A stretch of 64,000 nucleotides of DNA from Myxococcales bacterium (GTDB taxonomy: Bacteria; Myxococcota_A; Polyangia; Polyangiales; Polyangiaceae). Under the pieces are notes generated by a model. It made no database searches. It was not told the origin of the DNA and saw only the letters and a list, made by a program, of their open reading frames with translations. The DNA is taken from the NCBI GenBank assembly GCA_016720545.1, contig JADKKK010000005.1:124001-188000 (forward strand), in the 5' to 3' direction. Shown here one piece after another: positions 17,222-25,395 of the stretch (its first letter is position 1; every line of letters begins with the position of its first letter). Position numbers and translations under genes: made by a program.

Positions 17222-17830
17222 TCAGCGCACCTCGAGCGCCGACTTGCAGGCCTTCTCCGAGTCGGCGTCGAGCGCCCCGCCGATGGGCACGCGCAGCCAT
17301 CCGGTGATGCACTTGTACGCCGGGCCGTTGAAGGCGAGCACCTGCCCGCCCTTGTGCCGCTCCACCTTGAGCGGCTTGCGCAGGAAGATGAGGGTCTCGG
17401 GATCGGTGCCGTTGCGGGCCATCACGCGGCGCATCTCTTCCGGCTGCAGCGTGACCAACGACTGGAAATTGTAGCGTTTTTCTTCCTCGGTGGTGGGGTT
17501 CAGGCCGGAGCCGAGCGAGCCGTCGGGGTTGAAGATGCGCAGGCCCGTGCGGCCGTACAGGCGGTAGGCGCGCCCCGCCTGCCCGTGGCAGTCGAGGGTG
17601 CCGCACTGCCGCTCGAGGATCTCGTTTACGTGCGCCTTGTAGATCGCGTAGTCCGGCTCGAGGGGCGCGCCGTCGTCCGCGACGAGCACGGTGAGGCGGG
17701 CGTTGTCGGGCACCGACGCGCACGCGGCGAACGCGAGCGAGCCGCCGACCGCTGCGCTCATCACCAGGGCCACACGGACACTTCTTCGCTTCAGAGCACC
17801 AGGCAGGGCGCGCGGGCTTCGAGGGCTCAT
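17222..17830 (-). CDS. haem-motif lipoprotein with a CX4CH site
   Basis: A 202-residue protein. The start at 17830 overlaps the upstream stop as ATGA, indicating translational coupling. The signal peptide ends at lipobox FAACA. Soon after is QCGTLDCHG, which fits the unusual spaced haem motif CX4CH rather than CXXCH. A second cysteine pair occurs near the C-terminus. It is probably an envelope monohaem cytochrome, the last gene of the DUF4266-DUF3570 group. Haem attachment is inferred from the motif; metal-free use of the cysteines is possible. Confidence 0.65.
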   Translation of the reverse strand: MSPRSPRALPGALKRRSVRVALVMSAAVGGSLAFAACASVPDNARLTVLVADDGAPLEPDYAIYKAHVNEILERQCGTLDCHGQAGRAYRLYGRTGLRIFNPDGSLGSGLNPTTEEEKRYNFQSLVTLQPEEMRRVMARNGTDPETLIFLRKPLKVERHKGGQVLAFNGPAYKCITGWLRVPIGGALDADSEKACKSALEVR

Positions 17831-18507
17831 GGCGGGTTCTCCGGGCACGGGACGAGCTGCTCGGGAGCCGCCGGCGGGCAGGCCTCGGTGCTCGGCGGGA
17901 GCGCCTGGTCGCCGGAGGCTTCGGTGTCGTAGAGGCGCACCACGCCCGGCGTGTCGAACGACGCGACCGACTTGGCGTCGGGCGGCGGCTTGTGGCACGC
18001 GGAGCACGAGCCCTCCCGGCCGATGTGGCTCGACATCGCGCGGTTCGCGCCGACCGGGTTGCCCGGGAGCGATCGCTGGATGCTCACGAGCAGCGGGAAG
18101 CTCGGGCCGGGCTTCTCTTGGAACTGGCCGTTGGGCGTGAAGTCTTCGTCGCGGAAGAAGAAATTGCCCTTACAGTTCGTGGTCTTGCACACCTGGGTGC
18201 CCTTCGCGTCGACCACGCGCACCCAGGTGTTCCCGGCGCCCCGCGCCGAGAACGGGCCCACGAAGACCGTGCCGGCGACCGCGAACGGCTTGTCCGACGC
18301 GGGGCCCGTGGTGCTGTGGCAGAGCACACACGGTTGCCCTTGCCGGTGGTACTCGCCCCGCGGGATGTTCGGATCTTCGTCGCCCAGCGCCTTGATGCTG
18401 CCGCTCTGCACCGGGTCGAGCGAGCAGCCGCCGACGAGCGCGGTCACGAGCGCGGTCACGAGCGCGGCGGCGCCGAGGAGCTGGGTGGAGCGGGGAGGGC
18501 GTTGCAT
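17827..18507 (-). CDS. di-haem cytochrome c-like lipoprotein
   Basis: A 226-residue protein with a signal sequence and lipobox VGGC. Two canonical c-type haem motifs are visible: CVLCH (near residue 60) and CSACH (near 165), separated by a beta-rich domain with its own cysteine pair (CKTTNCKG). It is predicted to be an outer-membrane or periplasmic electron carrier. It lies 43 nt downstream of the DUF3570 barrel gene and overlaps the next haem lipoprotein gene by 4 nt. Confidence 0.75.
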   Translation of the reverse strand: MQRPPRSTQLLGAAALVTALVTALVGGCSLDPVQSGSIKALGDEDPNIPRGEYHRQGQPCVLCHSTTGPASDKPFAVAGTVFVGPFSARGAGNTWVRVVDAKGTQVCKTTNCKGNFFFRDEDFTPNGQFQEKPGPSFPLLVSIQRSLPGNPVGANRAMSSHIGREGSCSACHKPPPDAKSVASFDTPGVVRLYDTEASGDQALPPSTEACPPAAPEQLVPCPENPP

Positions 18508-18550
18508 GGGCCGGGGGCGGGGGCGGGGGCAGGTGGCGGTGCGAAGGGGG

Positions 18551-20791
18551 CTAGAACTCGGCGTCGAAGGCGACGGTGCCGTAGACGCCGGTGCGGGCCG
18601 TGAGGAAGAGCGCCTTGAAATAGCGCGAGTAGAGGAGATCGCCCACGAAGCTGATGCCGTAGCGCACGTCGCCCTCGAGCGAGCCGAGCGCGACGCGCAG
18701 GCCGCCGCCGACGGTGGCGGAGACCATGGGCGACAGCTCGCGGTCGTTCGAGCGGTACGTGAACAGCGTGGTGGGCGTGATGCCGCCGGGGTCCGCGAGG
18801 GCGGGGTAGGCGAGCTGGTAGAAGTTCGCGGCCGTCTGTGCGTGGAAGCGCAGGTGCGGCCAGAGCCGCAGGCGACGCGTCAGGTCGACCATGTAACGCA
18901 TGTCGGTCGTCGACGCCTTCGTGAGCCACGTGTCGAAGTAGAAGCGCTGCTCGAGCCGGAGGGTGGCGTTGCCGATGCGCTTGTTGAGGCGCGCGCCGAA
19001 CGCGTAGCGGTCGCGCTCGGTGGGGAGCTGCTCCAGCGGACGGATCGGCTGGCGGTACTTGTTGACGAGGTCGATCGTCGCCCCGTTGGGGACGAACGGG
19101 GCGACCGTGACCGGGTCGAACGTGGGCACGTAGCGGTAGGGCTTCGACTGATCGCCGCGCTCGAACTGCGCCGTCGCGCCCACGAGCACCACCATGGTGG
19201 GCGAGAGCACGAAGGTGACCCCGAGCTCGAACTCGTGCACCTGGAACAGGTTGTTCGTGGGGTTGTCGGGCCCGCGGTAGATGTTGTCGTGCGTGTACGA
19301 GTAGCCGAGTCGCGGCGTGATGAGCTTGTCGTTGAGGTCGGCCGTGATGGCGGCTCCGCCGGTGACCGAGAGGTAGTCCGGCTCCGACGAGACGTTCATC
19401 AGCGCCTGCACGCCGTACGTGCCGGGCTTGTACCCGCCGCTCAGACCGCCGGCGTAACGGCGCTCGCGGAACGGCGGTGACGCCGTCGACACGATGTCGG
19501 GCGAGGCCGCGCTCACCGCGTCGACGAGGAAGTTGCCGCCCACGTTCCAGCCCGAGGTGGGCGACGTGACCGACGCGTTGAAGCCCGGAGACACGACGTA
19601 GACCGAGTTGGTGTCGGCGTAGCCGCTGAAGTCGGCGCCGACGCGGATCACCAGGTTCTTGGTGTTCTGCGGGAGGCACTTCTGGACCTCCTCCTGCGAC
19701 TTCGCCTGCAACATGCACTTGATTTGCGCAGGCGTGACCGCGCCCCCCTGGGGCTTCAGGGTGATCGTCACCGTCACGAGCTCACGCTCTTTGATGTCGA
19801 CCTGCTGCTCGAACGTGGCGGGGAGCCCGTTCACGAGGCCCTCGGCGACGACCTGGTGCTTGCCGGGGTTGACGCTGAACTTCTTGGTGAGCGCGTTCGT
19901 CGGGACGGGCCGGTCGTCGAACTTGACGACGAGGTCGGTGACGCCTGCTGGGGGCGCGAACGTGACGTGCGGGATGCGGTCGAGCAGGTCCTTCACGCGC
20001 TGCCGCGCGACCTTCATCACGCCCGCGTCGCGCTTCTGGAGGCCCATCTCCAGGGCCTTCTGCGCGTCCTTCGTGGCCTCGACCAGCTTGCCGGCGCGGC
20101 TCTCGCACGAGGCCAAGTGCAGGCGCGTGCGGGGCTGCTCGTCCAGCTCGAGCGAGGCCTGGTCCTTCGCGATGCACTCGTCGAGCTTGCCCGCCTGGTC
20201 GGCGTCGAGCCCCTGCTTGGCGAGCTTGAACGCCTCCGCGCTCTTCCAGCCCTCGGGGATCGCCGCCTCCTCCGCGGGGGGCGGCGCCTCCGTCGCGGGC
20301 GCCGCCGGTGGCGCGGCGCTCTTGGCGGCGAGCGCCCACTGGGCCCGAATGTTGGGCGTCACGCCCGTGGCGGGGAGCTTGGCCGCGGCGTCGGCCCGGA
20401 GCGCAGAGGCGAACTGCTCCTTCGCCTCGTCGACCTGCCCGAGCTGGGAGGCGACCATGCCGAGCGCGACGTGGACCTCGGCCTTGACCTTCCCGGTACA
20501 GCCCTTCCGCAGACAGAGGCCGAGGGCGTCGGAGAGCTTCGACTTCGCCGGCCCGAGGCTGCCCGGGTAGTCCTCGGTCATCGTGTCTTGCACGGCCTTG
20601 TGCACCGCCGCGTCCTCGCTGGCGTACGCCACTCCGTGGGCCGTGAGCCCGGACACGAGCGCGCCGCCCGCCAACAGCCACCTCACGATGAGCGGCGAGG
20701 CGCTCCGGAGGCCGCGGAGCGACGCCGCTCGCGGCCGCGCGGGGCGAGGCTGGCGCGTGAGGGTGCGCGAGTTCACGGCGTTAACGTACAC
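18551..20791 (-). CDS. DUF3570-type outer-membrane beta-barrel with N-terminal TPR region
   Basis: About 746 residues from a GTG start (the exact start is uncertain; the signal peptide ends near AYASED). The first ~250 mature residues are TPR-like helices with an Ala/Pro linker, then a small beta domain (PEGA-like, about 280-350). From about 380 to the end it shows alternating amphipathic strands and an aromatic-rich C-terminus, GTVAFDAEF, as in outer-membrane barrels of the DUF3570 family. It follows the DUF4266 gene by 72 nt. DUF4266 and DUF3570 genes commonly adjoin; here they are joined by cytochrome genes. Confidence 0.75.
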   Translation of the reverse strand: MYVNAVNSRTLTRQPRPARPRAASLRGLRSASPLIVRWLLAGGALVSGLTAHGVAYASEDAAVHKAVQDTMTEDYPGSLGPAKSKLSDALGLCLRKGCTGKVKAEVHVALGMVASQLGQVDEAKEQFASALRADAAAKLPATGVTPNIRAQWALAAKSAAPPAAPATEAPPPAEEAAIPEGWKSAEAFKLAKQGLDADQAGKLDECIAKDQASLELDEQPRTRLHLASCESRAGKLVEATKDAQKALEMGLQKRDAGVMKVARQRVKDLLDRIPHVTFAPPAGVTDLVVKFDDRPVPTNALTKKFSVNPGKHQVVAEGLVNGLPATFEQQVDIKERELVTVTITLKPQGGAVTPAQIKCMLQAKSQEEVQKCLPQNTKNLVIRVGADFSGYADTNSVYVVSPGFNASVTSPTSGWNVGGNFLVDAVSAASPDIVSTASPPFRERRYAGGLSGGYKPGTYGVQALMNVSSEPDYLSVTGGAAITADLNDKLITPRLGYSYTHDNIYRGPDNPTNNLFQVHEFELGVTFVLSPTMVVLVGATAQFERGDQSKPYRYVPTFDPVTVAPFVPNGATIDLVNKYRQPIRPLEQLPTERDRYAFGARLNKRIGNATLRLEQRFYFDTWLTKASTTDMRYMVDLTRRLRLWPHLRFHAQTAANFYQLAYPALADPGGITPTTLFTYRSNDRELSPMVSATVGGGLRVALGSLEGDVRYGISFVGDLLYSRYFKALFLTARTGVYGTVAFDAEF

Positions 20792-20863
20792 GAAGCGCGC
20801 GGCCGCATGAGGGCGAAAGTCTTAGGGGATCTCCGCACGGGGGGAAGACCTGCCGGACAGGCT

Positions 20864-21148
20864 TCAGTTGCAGCCGCAGCCGCCGCCGCCCCCGCCGAGG
20901 CCGCCGGCCGCGCCCTCGGAGACACCGCGCACGTGCGCGTCGACCCCGAGCGACACGTCGTCGGTCGTCATCGTGGGGTGGGCCAGGGTCCCTCGCTCGT
21001 ACGGCGCCACCTTCACGCACGCGGTCTGCGTGAGCGCGGCGACCGCGGTGAGCGCGAGCGCGAAGAGCGCGGCCGCGGGCCGAAGCGAGGCGCGCGCGTC
21101 GTGCGGGAGCGTTCGTCCCGAGGCGGTGAAGGCGGCGAAGACGGGCAT
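20864..21148 (-). CDS. DUF4266 small lipoprotein
   Basis: A 94-residue protein starting at ATG 21148 behind a good site (GGAGAGGTGACC). It has a signal sequence, lipobox QTAC, then the family hallmark VKVAPYERGTLAHPTM, and ends in a Gly-rich stretch closing with CGCN, the normal end of DUF4266 proteins. Members are small secreted lipoproteins encoded beside DUF3570 barrels. Their function is not established, though the paired terminal cysteines suggest metal or redox chemistry. It heads the minus-strand operon running to 17222. Confidence 0.85.
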   Translation of the reverse strand: MPVFAAFTASGRTLPHDARASLRPAAALFALALTAVAALTQTACVKVAPYERGTLAHPTMTTDDVSLGVDAHVRGVSEGAAGGLGGGGGGCGCN

Positions 21149-21299
21149 GGTCACCTCTCCTCCAAGGTAGCGATTCGGTCCCGGATTTCCAGCCCGATCG
21201 GCCTGGCGGCCTGGATCGTGCGCACCCGAGGCCCGCTCGATCCATGTGGGCGCGCGCTTCGCAGTTGCGATGGGGCGATCGTGCCCCCAGAATGACCGC

Positions 21300-21866
21300 A
21301 TGCAGCGGTGGACGATGGCGCTGGTGGGCGTCGCTCTCGTGGGCGTGGCGCTGGCGTGCGGCGAGACCGACTACACGAAGGGGGAGTACGACAAGAAGTA
21401 CGCCGATCCCGACAGCCTCCGCGGCGATTTCCCACCCGATCCTTACAACCCCGCGCTCGACGGCGGCGACGCCGGCGCCGCGGTGGGGACGCTGTGCGAC
21501 GGAGGTGGCCCGGTCGATGGCGGCGTCTGCACCGTGAGCTTCAAGAACGATCTGATGCCGAAGCTGATCAAGGAGTGCGGCTCCTGCCACACGGCCACGG
21601 GCACGGCGCCCCGCATGGACAACGCGAACGCCGCGGTGACCTACCAGAACTTCCTGCAGCAGGGGCGCACGAAACCCATCAACGGCAAGCCGTACATCAA
21701 CCCCTGCAGCACCGACAAATCGACGTCCACGATCGCCTGCAACATCGCCGCGACCAACCCTTGTGGGCTCGCCATGCCCCAGCTCACCCCGGGCGTGCTC
21801 AGCAAAGAGCCCACGCTGGCCGCCCAGCTCGACACCTGGCTGGGGTGCGGCTCGCCCGACAACTAA
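21300..21866 (+). CDS. mono-haem cytochrome c-like lipoprotein
   Basis: From ATG 21300 (188 residues): signal sequence, lipobox VALAC, then an Asp/Gly-rich stretch and a haem motif CGSCHT. The remainder has two further cysteine pairs. It is divergent from the DUF4266 gene, so it probably belongs to the same electron-transfer set. CAGAAT begins 12 nt before the ATG. A longer start at 21246 would place the signal sequence internally and is rejected. Confidence 0.7.
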   Translation: MQRWTMALVGVALVGVALACGETDYTKGEYDKKYADPDSLRGDFPPDPYNPALDGGDAGAAVGTLCDGGGPVDGGVCTVSFKNDLMPKLIKECGSCHTATGTAPRMDNANAAVTYQNFLQQGRTKPINGKPYINPCSTDKSTSTIACNIAATNPCGLAMPQLTPGVLSKEPTLAAQLDTWLGCGSPDN

Positions 21867-21868
21867 GT

Positions 21869-21909
21869 CTACTGCGAGAGGTTCCCTCGCGCTACGCAGC
21901 TCGCTGCGC
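21869..21909 (+). repeat. 41-nt double-hairpin intergenic repeat, copy 1
   Basis: Matches copy 2 (56144-56184) at about 38 of 41 positions. It contains an arm pair starting GCGAG around GGTTCC and a second hairpin CGCAG-CTCG-CTGCG. It begins 2 nt after the stop of the cytochrome gene, so it may terminate transcription or be a REP-like element. Confidence 0.8.
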
Positions 21910-21998
21910 CCGACATCAGCAACTAATTTCTGGGCGGGCCCTGAGCCCGGCCGCCCGGGGCGCTTCCTGCCTGACGCCGCGGGTGCTACCCAGCGCGA

Positions 21999-22784
21999 AT
22001 GGACAGCGTGCTCACACGCCTCGAGCGGCGCCTCGGGCGCTTCGCGATCCCGAACCTCACCGCGTACGTGGTCGGCGGCATGGCGATCGCGTTCGTGCTC
22101 GGGATCGTACGCCCGGAGATCGTCGACGCGATGGCGCTCGACTTCGCCGCGATCCGCGCCGGGCAGGTCTGGCGCCTGGTGAGCTACATCTTCCTGCCAG
22201 GCACCACCACGAGCCCGATCTTCCTGCTCTTTCAGCTCGGCTTCACGTGGTTCGTCGGCCGCACCCTCGAGAGCGAGTGGGGCCCGTTCAAGCTGAACGC
22301 GTACTACCTGCTTGGCATGTTCGGCACCACCGTCGCCGCGTGGCTCACCGGCGGCTCGCCTGGCAACCTGTACCTCAACACGTCGCTCTTCTTCGCGTTC
22401 GCGACGCTCTTCCCGAACCAGCAGGTCACCCTCTACCTGCTCATCCCGGTGCGGGTGAAGTGGCTCGCGCTCCTCAGCCTCGGGCTGCTTGGGTTCTCGT
22501 TCGCGACCGGCTCCTGGGCGACGCGCGCTGGCATCCTCGCGGCGCTCGCGAACTACCTGCTCTTCTTCGCGCCCACGCTCATCGGTTTCGTGCGCGCGCG
22601 TCAGGGCGCCGCGGCTGGAGAGCGTCGCCGCGCCTCCATGCGCCCCGCCGAGGCCCCCGCCGCTGCGCGGGCCTGCGCGGAGTGCGGCGCGACCGAGGGC
22701 GACGGGGCGGACATCCGCGTGTGCTCGTGCGCCAAGTGCGGCGTGCCGACCACGTTCTGCCTCGAGCACGCGCGCAACCACTGA
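21999..22784 (+). CDS. rhomboid-fold membrane protein without a catalytic serine motif, C-terminal zinc-ribbon-like
   Basis: A 261-residue protein with about six membrane helices. The layout resembles rhomboids: GQVWRLVSYIFLPG early, then a helix with NTSLFFAFATLF in the place where active rhomboids carry GxSG. The GxSG serine and the second-helix histidine are not seen, so it is probably a pseudoprotease (derlin/iRhom-like). The soluble tail has CAECG...CSCAKCG..TTFC, a possible zinc site. TACCCA begins 12 nt before the ATG. Function unknown. Confidence 0.7.
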   Translation: MDSVLTRLERRLGRFAIPNLTAYVVGGMAIAFVLGIVRPEIVDAMALDFAAIRAGQVWRLVSYIFLPGTTTSPIFLLFQLGFTWFVGRTLESEWGPFKLNAYYLLGMFGTTVAAWLTGGSPGNLYLNTSLFFAFATLFPNQQVTLYLLIPVRVKWLALLSLGLLGFSFATGSWATRAGILAALANYLLFFAPTLIGFVRARQGAAAGERRRASMRPAEAPAAARACAECGATEGDGADIRVCSCAKCGVPTTFCLEHARNH

Positions 22785-22797
22785 GCCTCGCGTCTCT

Positions 22798-22839
22798 CTG
22801 GACCTCGCGAGGTCCAGGTCCGGACGGGCGGCGGTCCGG
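22798..22839 (+). terminator. two successive hairpins after the rhomboid-like gene
   Basis: A perfect 20-nt palindrome (22798-22817, arms CTGGACCTCG) is followed by CCGGAC (22820-22825) pairing with GTCCGG (22834-22839). They begin 14 nt after the stop codon. There is no T-run, so termination is likely but not certain. Confidence 0.5.
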
Positions 22840-22982
22840 CGAGCCTCGCGTCCGCGCAAATGTCCGCAAAACGGCGGTGAATCCCGCCGCTGTTTGTCAC
22901 ATCGTCCGACGGCACGAGGGTTGCTCCTAGGTGGGTATCGCCGCAGTCCCGCGGCCGCCCAGCCCGCCCCCAGGAGCCTCCC

Positions 22983-23888
22983 ATGCGCCACCTCACCGTC
23001 TTCGGAAACGCCTTCGCTCTCCTCACCGCCGCCGCTGTCCTCGGTGCCCTGCAGGCCGGCTGCGCGGTCAAGACCGTCGACGACTCCGACGTCCTCGGGA
23101 CGCAGGACGCCGCGCTCGTGGAGGACGACGGCGAGGCCTCGGAGGTCGAGACGGACGCCGAGGCGGGCCTCGAGGATCCGCTCGCGGGAGCCGACGCCGC
23201 CAACCCGCTCGCCACGGCGGGGGCGGCCGAGACCGACGCGGAGCTCCGCGATCGCCTCGTGAAGAACCCCGGCCGCTTCTTCACGCCCGCCGGCTGCGTC
23301 GTCACGACGGTGGACCCGAGCGCCAACACCGCCACGAGCGTGTTCACGAGCTGTGTCGGCCCCTACAACCGCCGCACGTACAACGGCACGGTCGTCACCA
23401 CGTGGTCGCGCGCGGCGGGCAAGCTCACGGTGAAGCACGACGCGGTGGGCTTCCGCGTCGACGCGGCCACCGTCGAGCACCACGCCACGATCACCTACGA
23501 GAAGTCGGGCGCCACGCTCGTTCGCACGCGGCAGGCGCAGACGACCGGCGTCACGAAGAAGGGCAAGGCGCTCTCGCGCTCGGTCACCATGAGCACGGTG
23601 TTCGACCCTGCGGCGCGCTGCACCACCCGCGACGGCAGCGCCGAGACGACGGTGGGCGACCGCTCGCACTCGCGCACGGTCACCGGCCTGAAGGTCTGCG
23701 GCAACCGCTTCGCGTGCCCCACCGCGGGCACGATCGTGCTCCAGCGCAAGAACGGCGAGTCGGTCACGCTCTCGTTCGACGGCGCCGCGGCGGTCTCGGT
23801 GTCGTCGCCTCGCCTCGGCCGCCCAGTGCGCCACGCGCTGCAGTGCATCGCGGCGCAGGGGGCCGCCGCTTCCCCCTCCGCGAACTAA
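22983..23888 (+). CDS. lipoprotein of unknown function
   Basis: A 301-residue protein with signal peptide and lipobox LQAGC (Cys27), then an acidic, Ala-rich linker (about 35-90) and a beta-rich domain with four or more cysteines (AGCVVTTVD, TSCVGPY, RCTTRDG, VCGNRFAC). The CAGGAG site lies just before ATG 22983, unlike its leaderless-looking neighbours. No recognised family. The C-terminal tail is Ala/Ser-rich. Confidence 0.7.
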   Translation: MRHLTVFGNAFALLTAAAVLGALQAGCAVKTVDDSDVLGTQDAALVEDDGEASEVETDAEAGLEDPLAGADAANPLATAGAAETDAELRDRLVKNPGRFFTPAGCVVTTVDPSANTATSVFTSCVGPYNRRTYNGTVVTTWSRAAGKLTVKHDAVGFRVDAATVEHHATITYEKSGATLVRTRQAQTTGVTKKGKALSRSVTMSTVFDPAARCTTRDGSAETTVGDRSHSRTVTGLKVCGNRFACPTAGTIVLQRKNGESVTLSFDGAAAVSVSSPRLGRPVRHALQCIAAQGAAASPSAN

Positions 23889-23985
23889 TCGTCGTCGCCG
23901 CGCCTTGCCTGCGACGCGCGGTCCTCGCCGATATGAGCAACACATCTCTGAGTGGGCCCTGACGCGTCGCGGGTCGCCGCGCGGC

Positions 23986-24103
23986 TCAGCCCGGGCCCGC
24001 GCCGCAGTCGAAGTCGAGCACGATCTTGCCGAAGCCTACGTTCTTGGCGACGAGCGCGTGGGCCTCCGCCCCGCGCTCCAACGGCAGCACCGCGTGCACG
24101 ACC
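23986..24103 (-). pseudogene. remnant of the 3' end of an NAD(P)H:quinone oxidoreductase gene
   Basis: This strand encodes VVHAVLPLERGAEAHALV, then KNVGFGKIVLDFDCGAGPG and a stop, nearly identical to the last ~38 residues of the intact gene at 28109-29092. DNA similarity (about 90% by eye) covers 23991-24103 against 28114-28220 and stops abruptly upstream; a 6-nt insertion duplicates AAGTCG. It is a truncated duplicate in the same orientation as the intact gene, 4.1 kb away. The rest of 23889-24209 contains nothing else I can identify. Confidence 0.85.
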
Positions 24104-24209
24104 TGCGCGTCCGCGCACCTCTTGCGTCCGGGGAAAAAAGCACGCTGCCGTGACCCCTTATTGCCCGTGGCGTGCACTTACCTGCCGGGGACCACGGAAG
24201 CCAAAAGTC

Positions 24210-25391
24210 GTGAACTCGTTCCAGCAGGCTGTGGCCCTCGCGGCCGTGATCGCTCTCTACGCGCTCATGCGGTCCGCTGTGCGCGGCACGCGAGCGCCGG
24301 GCGGGCCCGCGCCGGTCCCCGCTCCGGCGACGGAGGGGGCCTTCGGTCACCTCGCCACACAGGACTGGATGGTCACGAGCTATCTCCTCGTCCTCACGCT
24401 GCTGGTCGGGTTTGGTAGCGGCGATCGGCAGCCCCAGGCCATGCGCTGGATCCTGCTCGACGACCTCGGGTTCGTGTTCCTGCTCGCCCTCGCGCGTGCG
24501 CCGCAGACGCCGAGGCGCCTGGCCGACATGGCGTACCGGATCGCGCTGCCGGGCGCCATCATCGCCACGTTCACACAGCTCCACTACATTCTCCCGAGCG
24601 CGAGCGCGACCTCCTGGGACGCGCAAATTTACGCGGCGGACAAGGCCCTCTTCCATTTCGAGCCTGCCGAGGCGTGGGACCGGTACGTGAACCCGCGAAC
24701 GACCGAGTGGTTCTCGTTCTTCTACTATCTCTACTTCGGCATTCTGCTCGTGCACATCGTGCCGATGTCGCTGTTCGAACGGCGCATGCACGTGCTGCGC
24801 GAGTTCTCGTGGGGCATCTTTACCGTGTTCTGCGTGGGGCAGCTCGTCTACACGCTCGTCCCGGGGTTCGGCCCGTACCGCCTCCTCGCTGCGCGGTTCG
24901 AACACCCGCTCGAGGGCGACGTGTTCTGGCCGCTCGTCGCGAAGACGGTGGCGTCGTTCGACGGGACGCATCGCACCGACATCTTCCCTAGCCTGCACAC
25001 GGCAGTCCCGTCGTTCTTCACCCTCTTCGCGTATCGCCACCGCGACAAGCTCCCCTTCCGCTACACGTGGCCGCTCATGGCCTTCGTGACGACGAACATC
25101 ATCCTGGCCACGATGTTCCTGCGCTGGCACTACCTGCTCGACGTCCTCGCCGGCCTGACGCTCGCCGCCACCGCGTTCGCCACGGCGCGCCGCCTGCCGG
25201 CCCGCGAAGACGCGCGCAGGAGCGAGGCCGGTCTGCCGCCCATTTGGCGCCCGCTGTTCGGGGACTCGCTCCCCGCGCGGGGCCGGAGCGACGCCGAGGC
25301 CGGGGGCGACGCGCCCCAGCCCCTCGACGCGCCGTACCTGGCGCCCTCGCGCACCTCGGCCGACCGCGCGGACCGCGCGCGGAAGTATTGA
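24210..25391 (+). CDS. PAP2-superfamily membrane phosphatase / phosphotransferase
   Basis: From GTG 24210 (393 residues). About six or seven membrane helices. PAP2 motifs are visible as PSLHTAVP (about 260) and RWHYLLDVLAG (about 304), the second and third blocks of the family, with a spacing like inositolphosphotransferase (Aur1/Ipt1-type) members rather than small phosphatases. Substrate is probably a lipid phosphate or phospholipid headgroup. It is first of a tight four-gene operon with a phosphodiesterase and two barrel-like proteins. The long open frame upstream is a GC-rich artefact overlapping the pseudogene. Confidence 0.8.
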   Translation: MNSFQQAVALAAVIALYALMRSAVRGTRAPGGPAPVPAPATEGAFGHLATQDWMVTSYLLVLTLLVGFGSGDRQPQAMRWILLDDLGFVFLLALARAPQTPRRLADMAYRIALPGAIIATFTQLHYILPSASATSWDAQIYAADKALFHFEPAEAWDRYVNPRTTEWFSFFYYLYFGILLVHIVPMSLFERRMHVLREFSWGIFTVFCVGQLVYTLVPGFGPYRLLAARFEHPLEGDVFWPLVAKTVASFDGTHRTDIFPSLHTAVPSFFTLFAYRHRDKLPFRYTWPLMAFVTTNIILATMFLRWHYLLDVLAGLTLAATAFATARRLPAREDARRSEAGLPPIWRPLFGDSLPARGRSDAEAGGDAPQPLDAPYLAPSRTSADRADRARKY

Positions 25392-25395
25392 GCCC

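Noticed and set aside
20781..23945. 1054-codon open frame on the minus strand
   Set aside because: It lies antisense to four well-supported genes, is mostly Arg/Ala/Gly/His, and has no domains. It is the usual shadow ORF of GC-rich codon bias.
23952..24209. N-terminal extension of the PAP2 protein from ATG 23952
   Set aside because: The extension is Arg/Pro-rich, overlaps the pseudogene fragment in antisense and has no membrane or signal character; GTG 24210 fits better.
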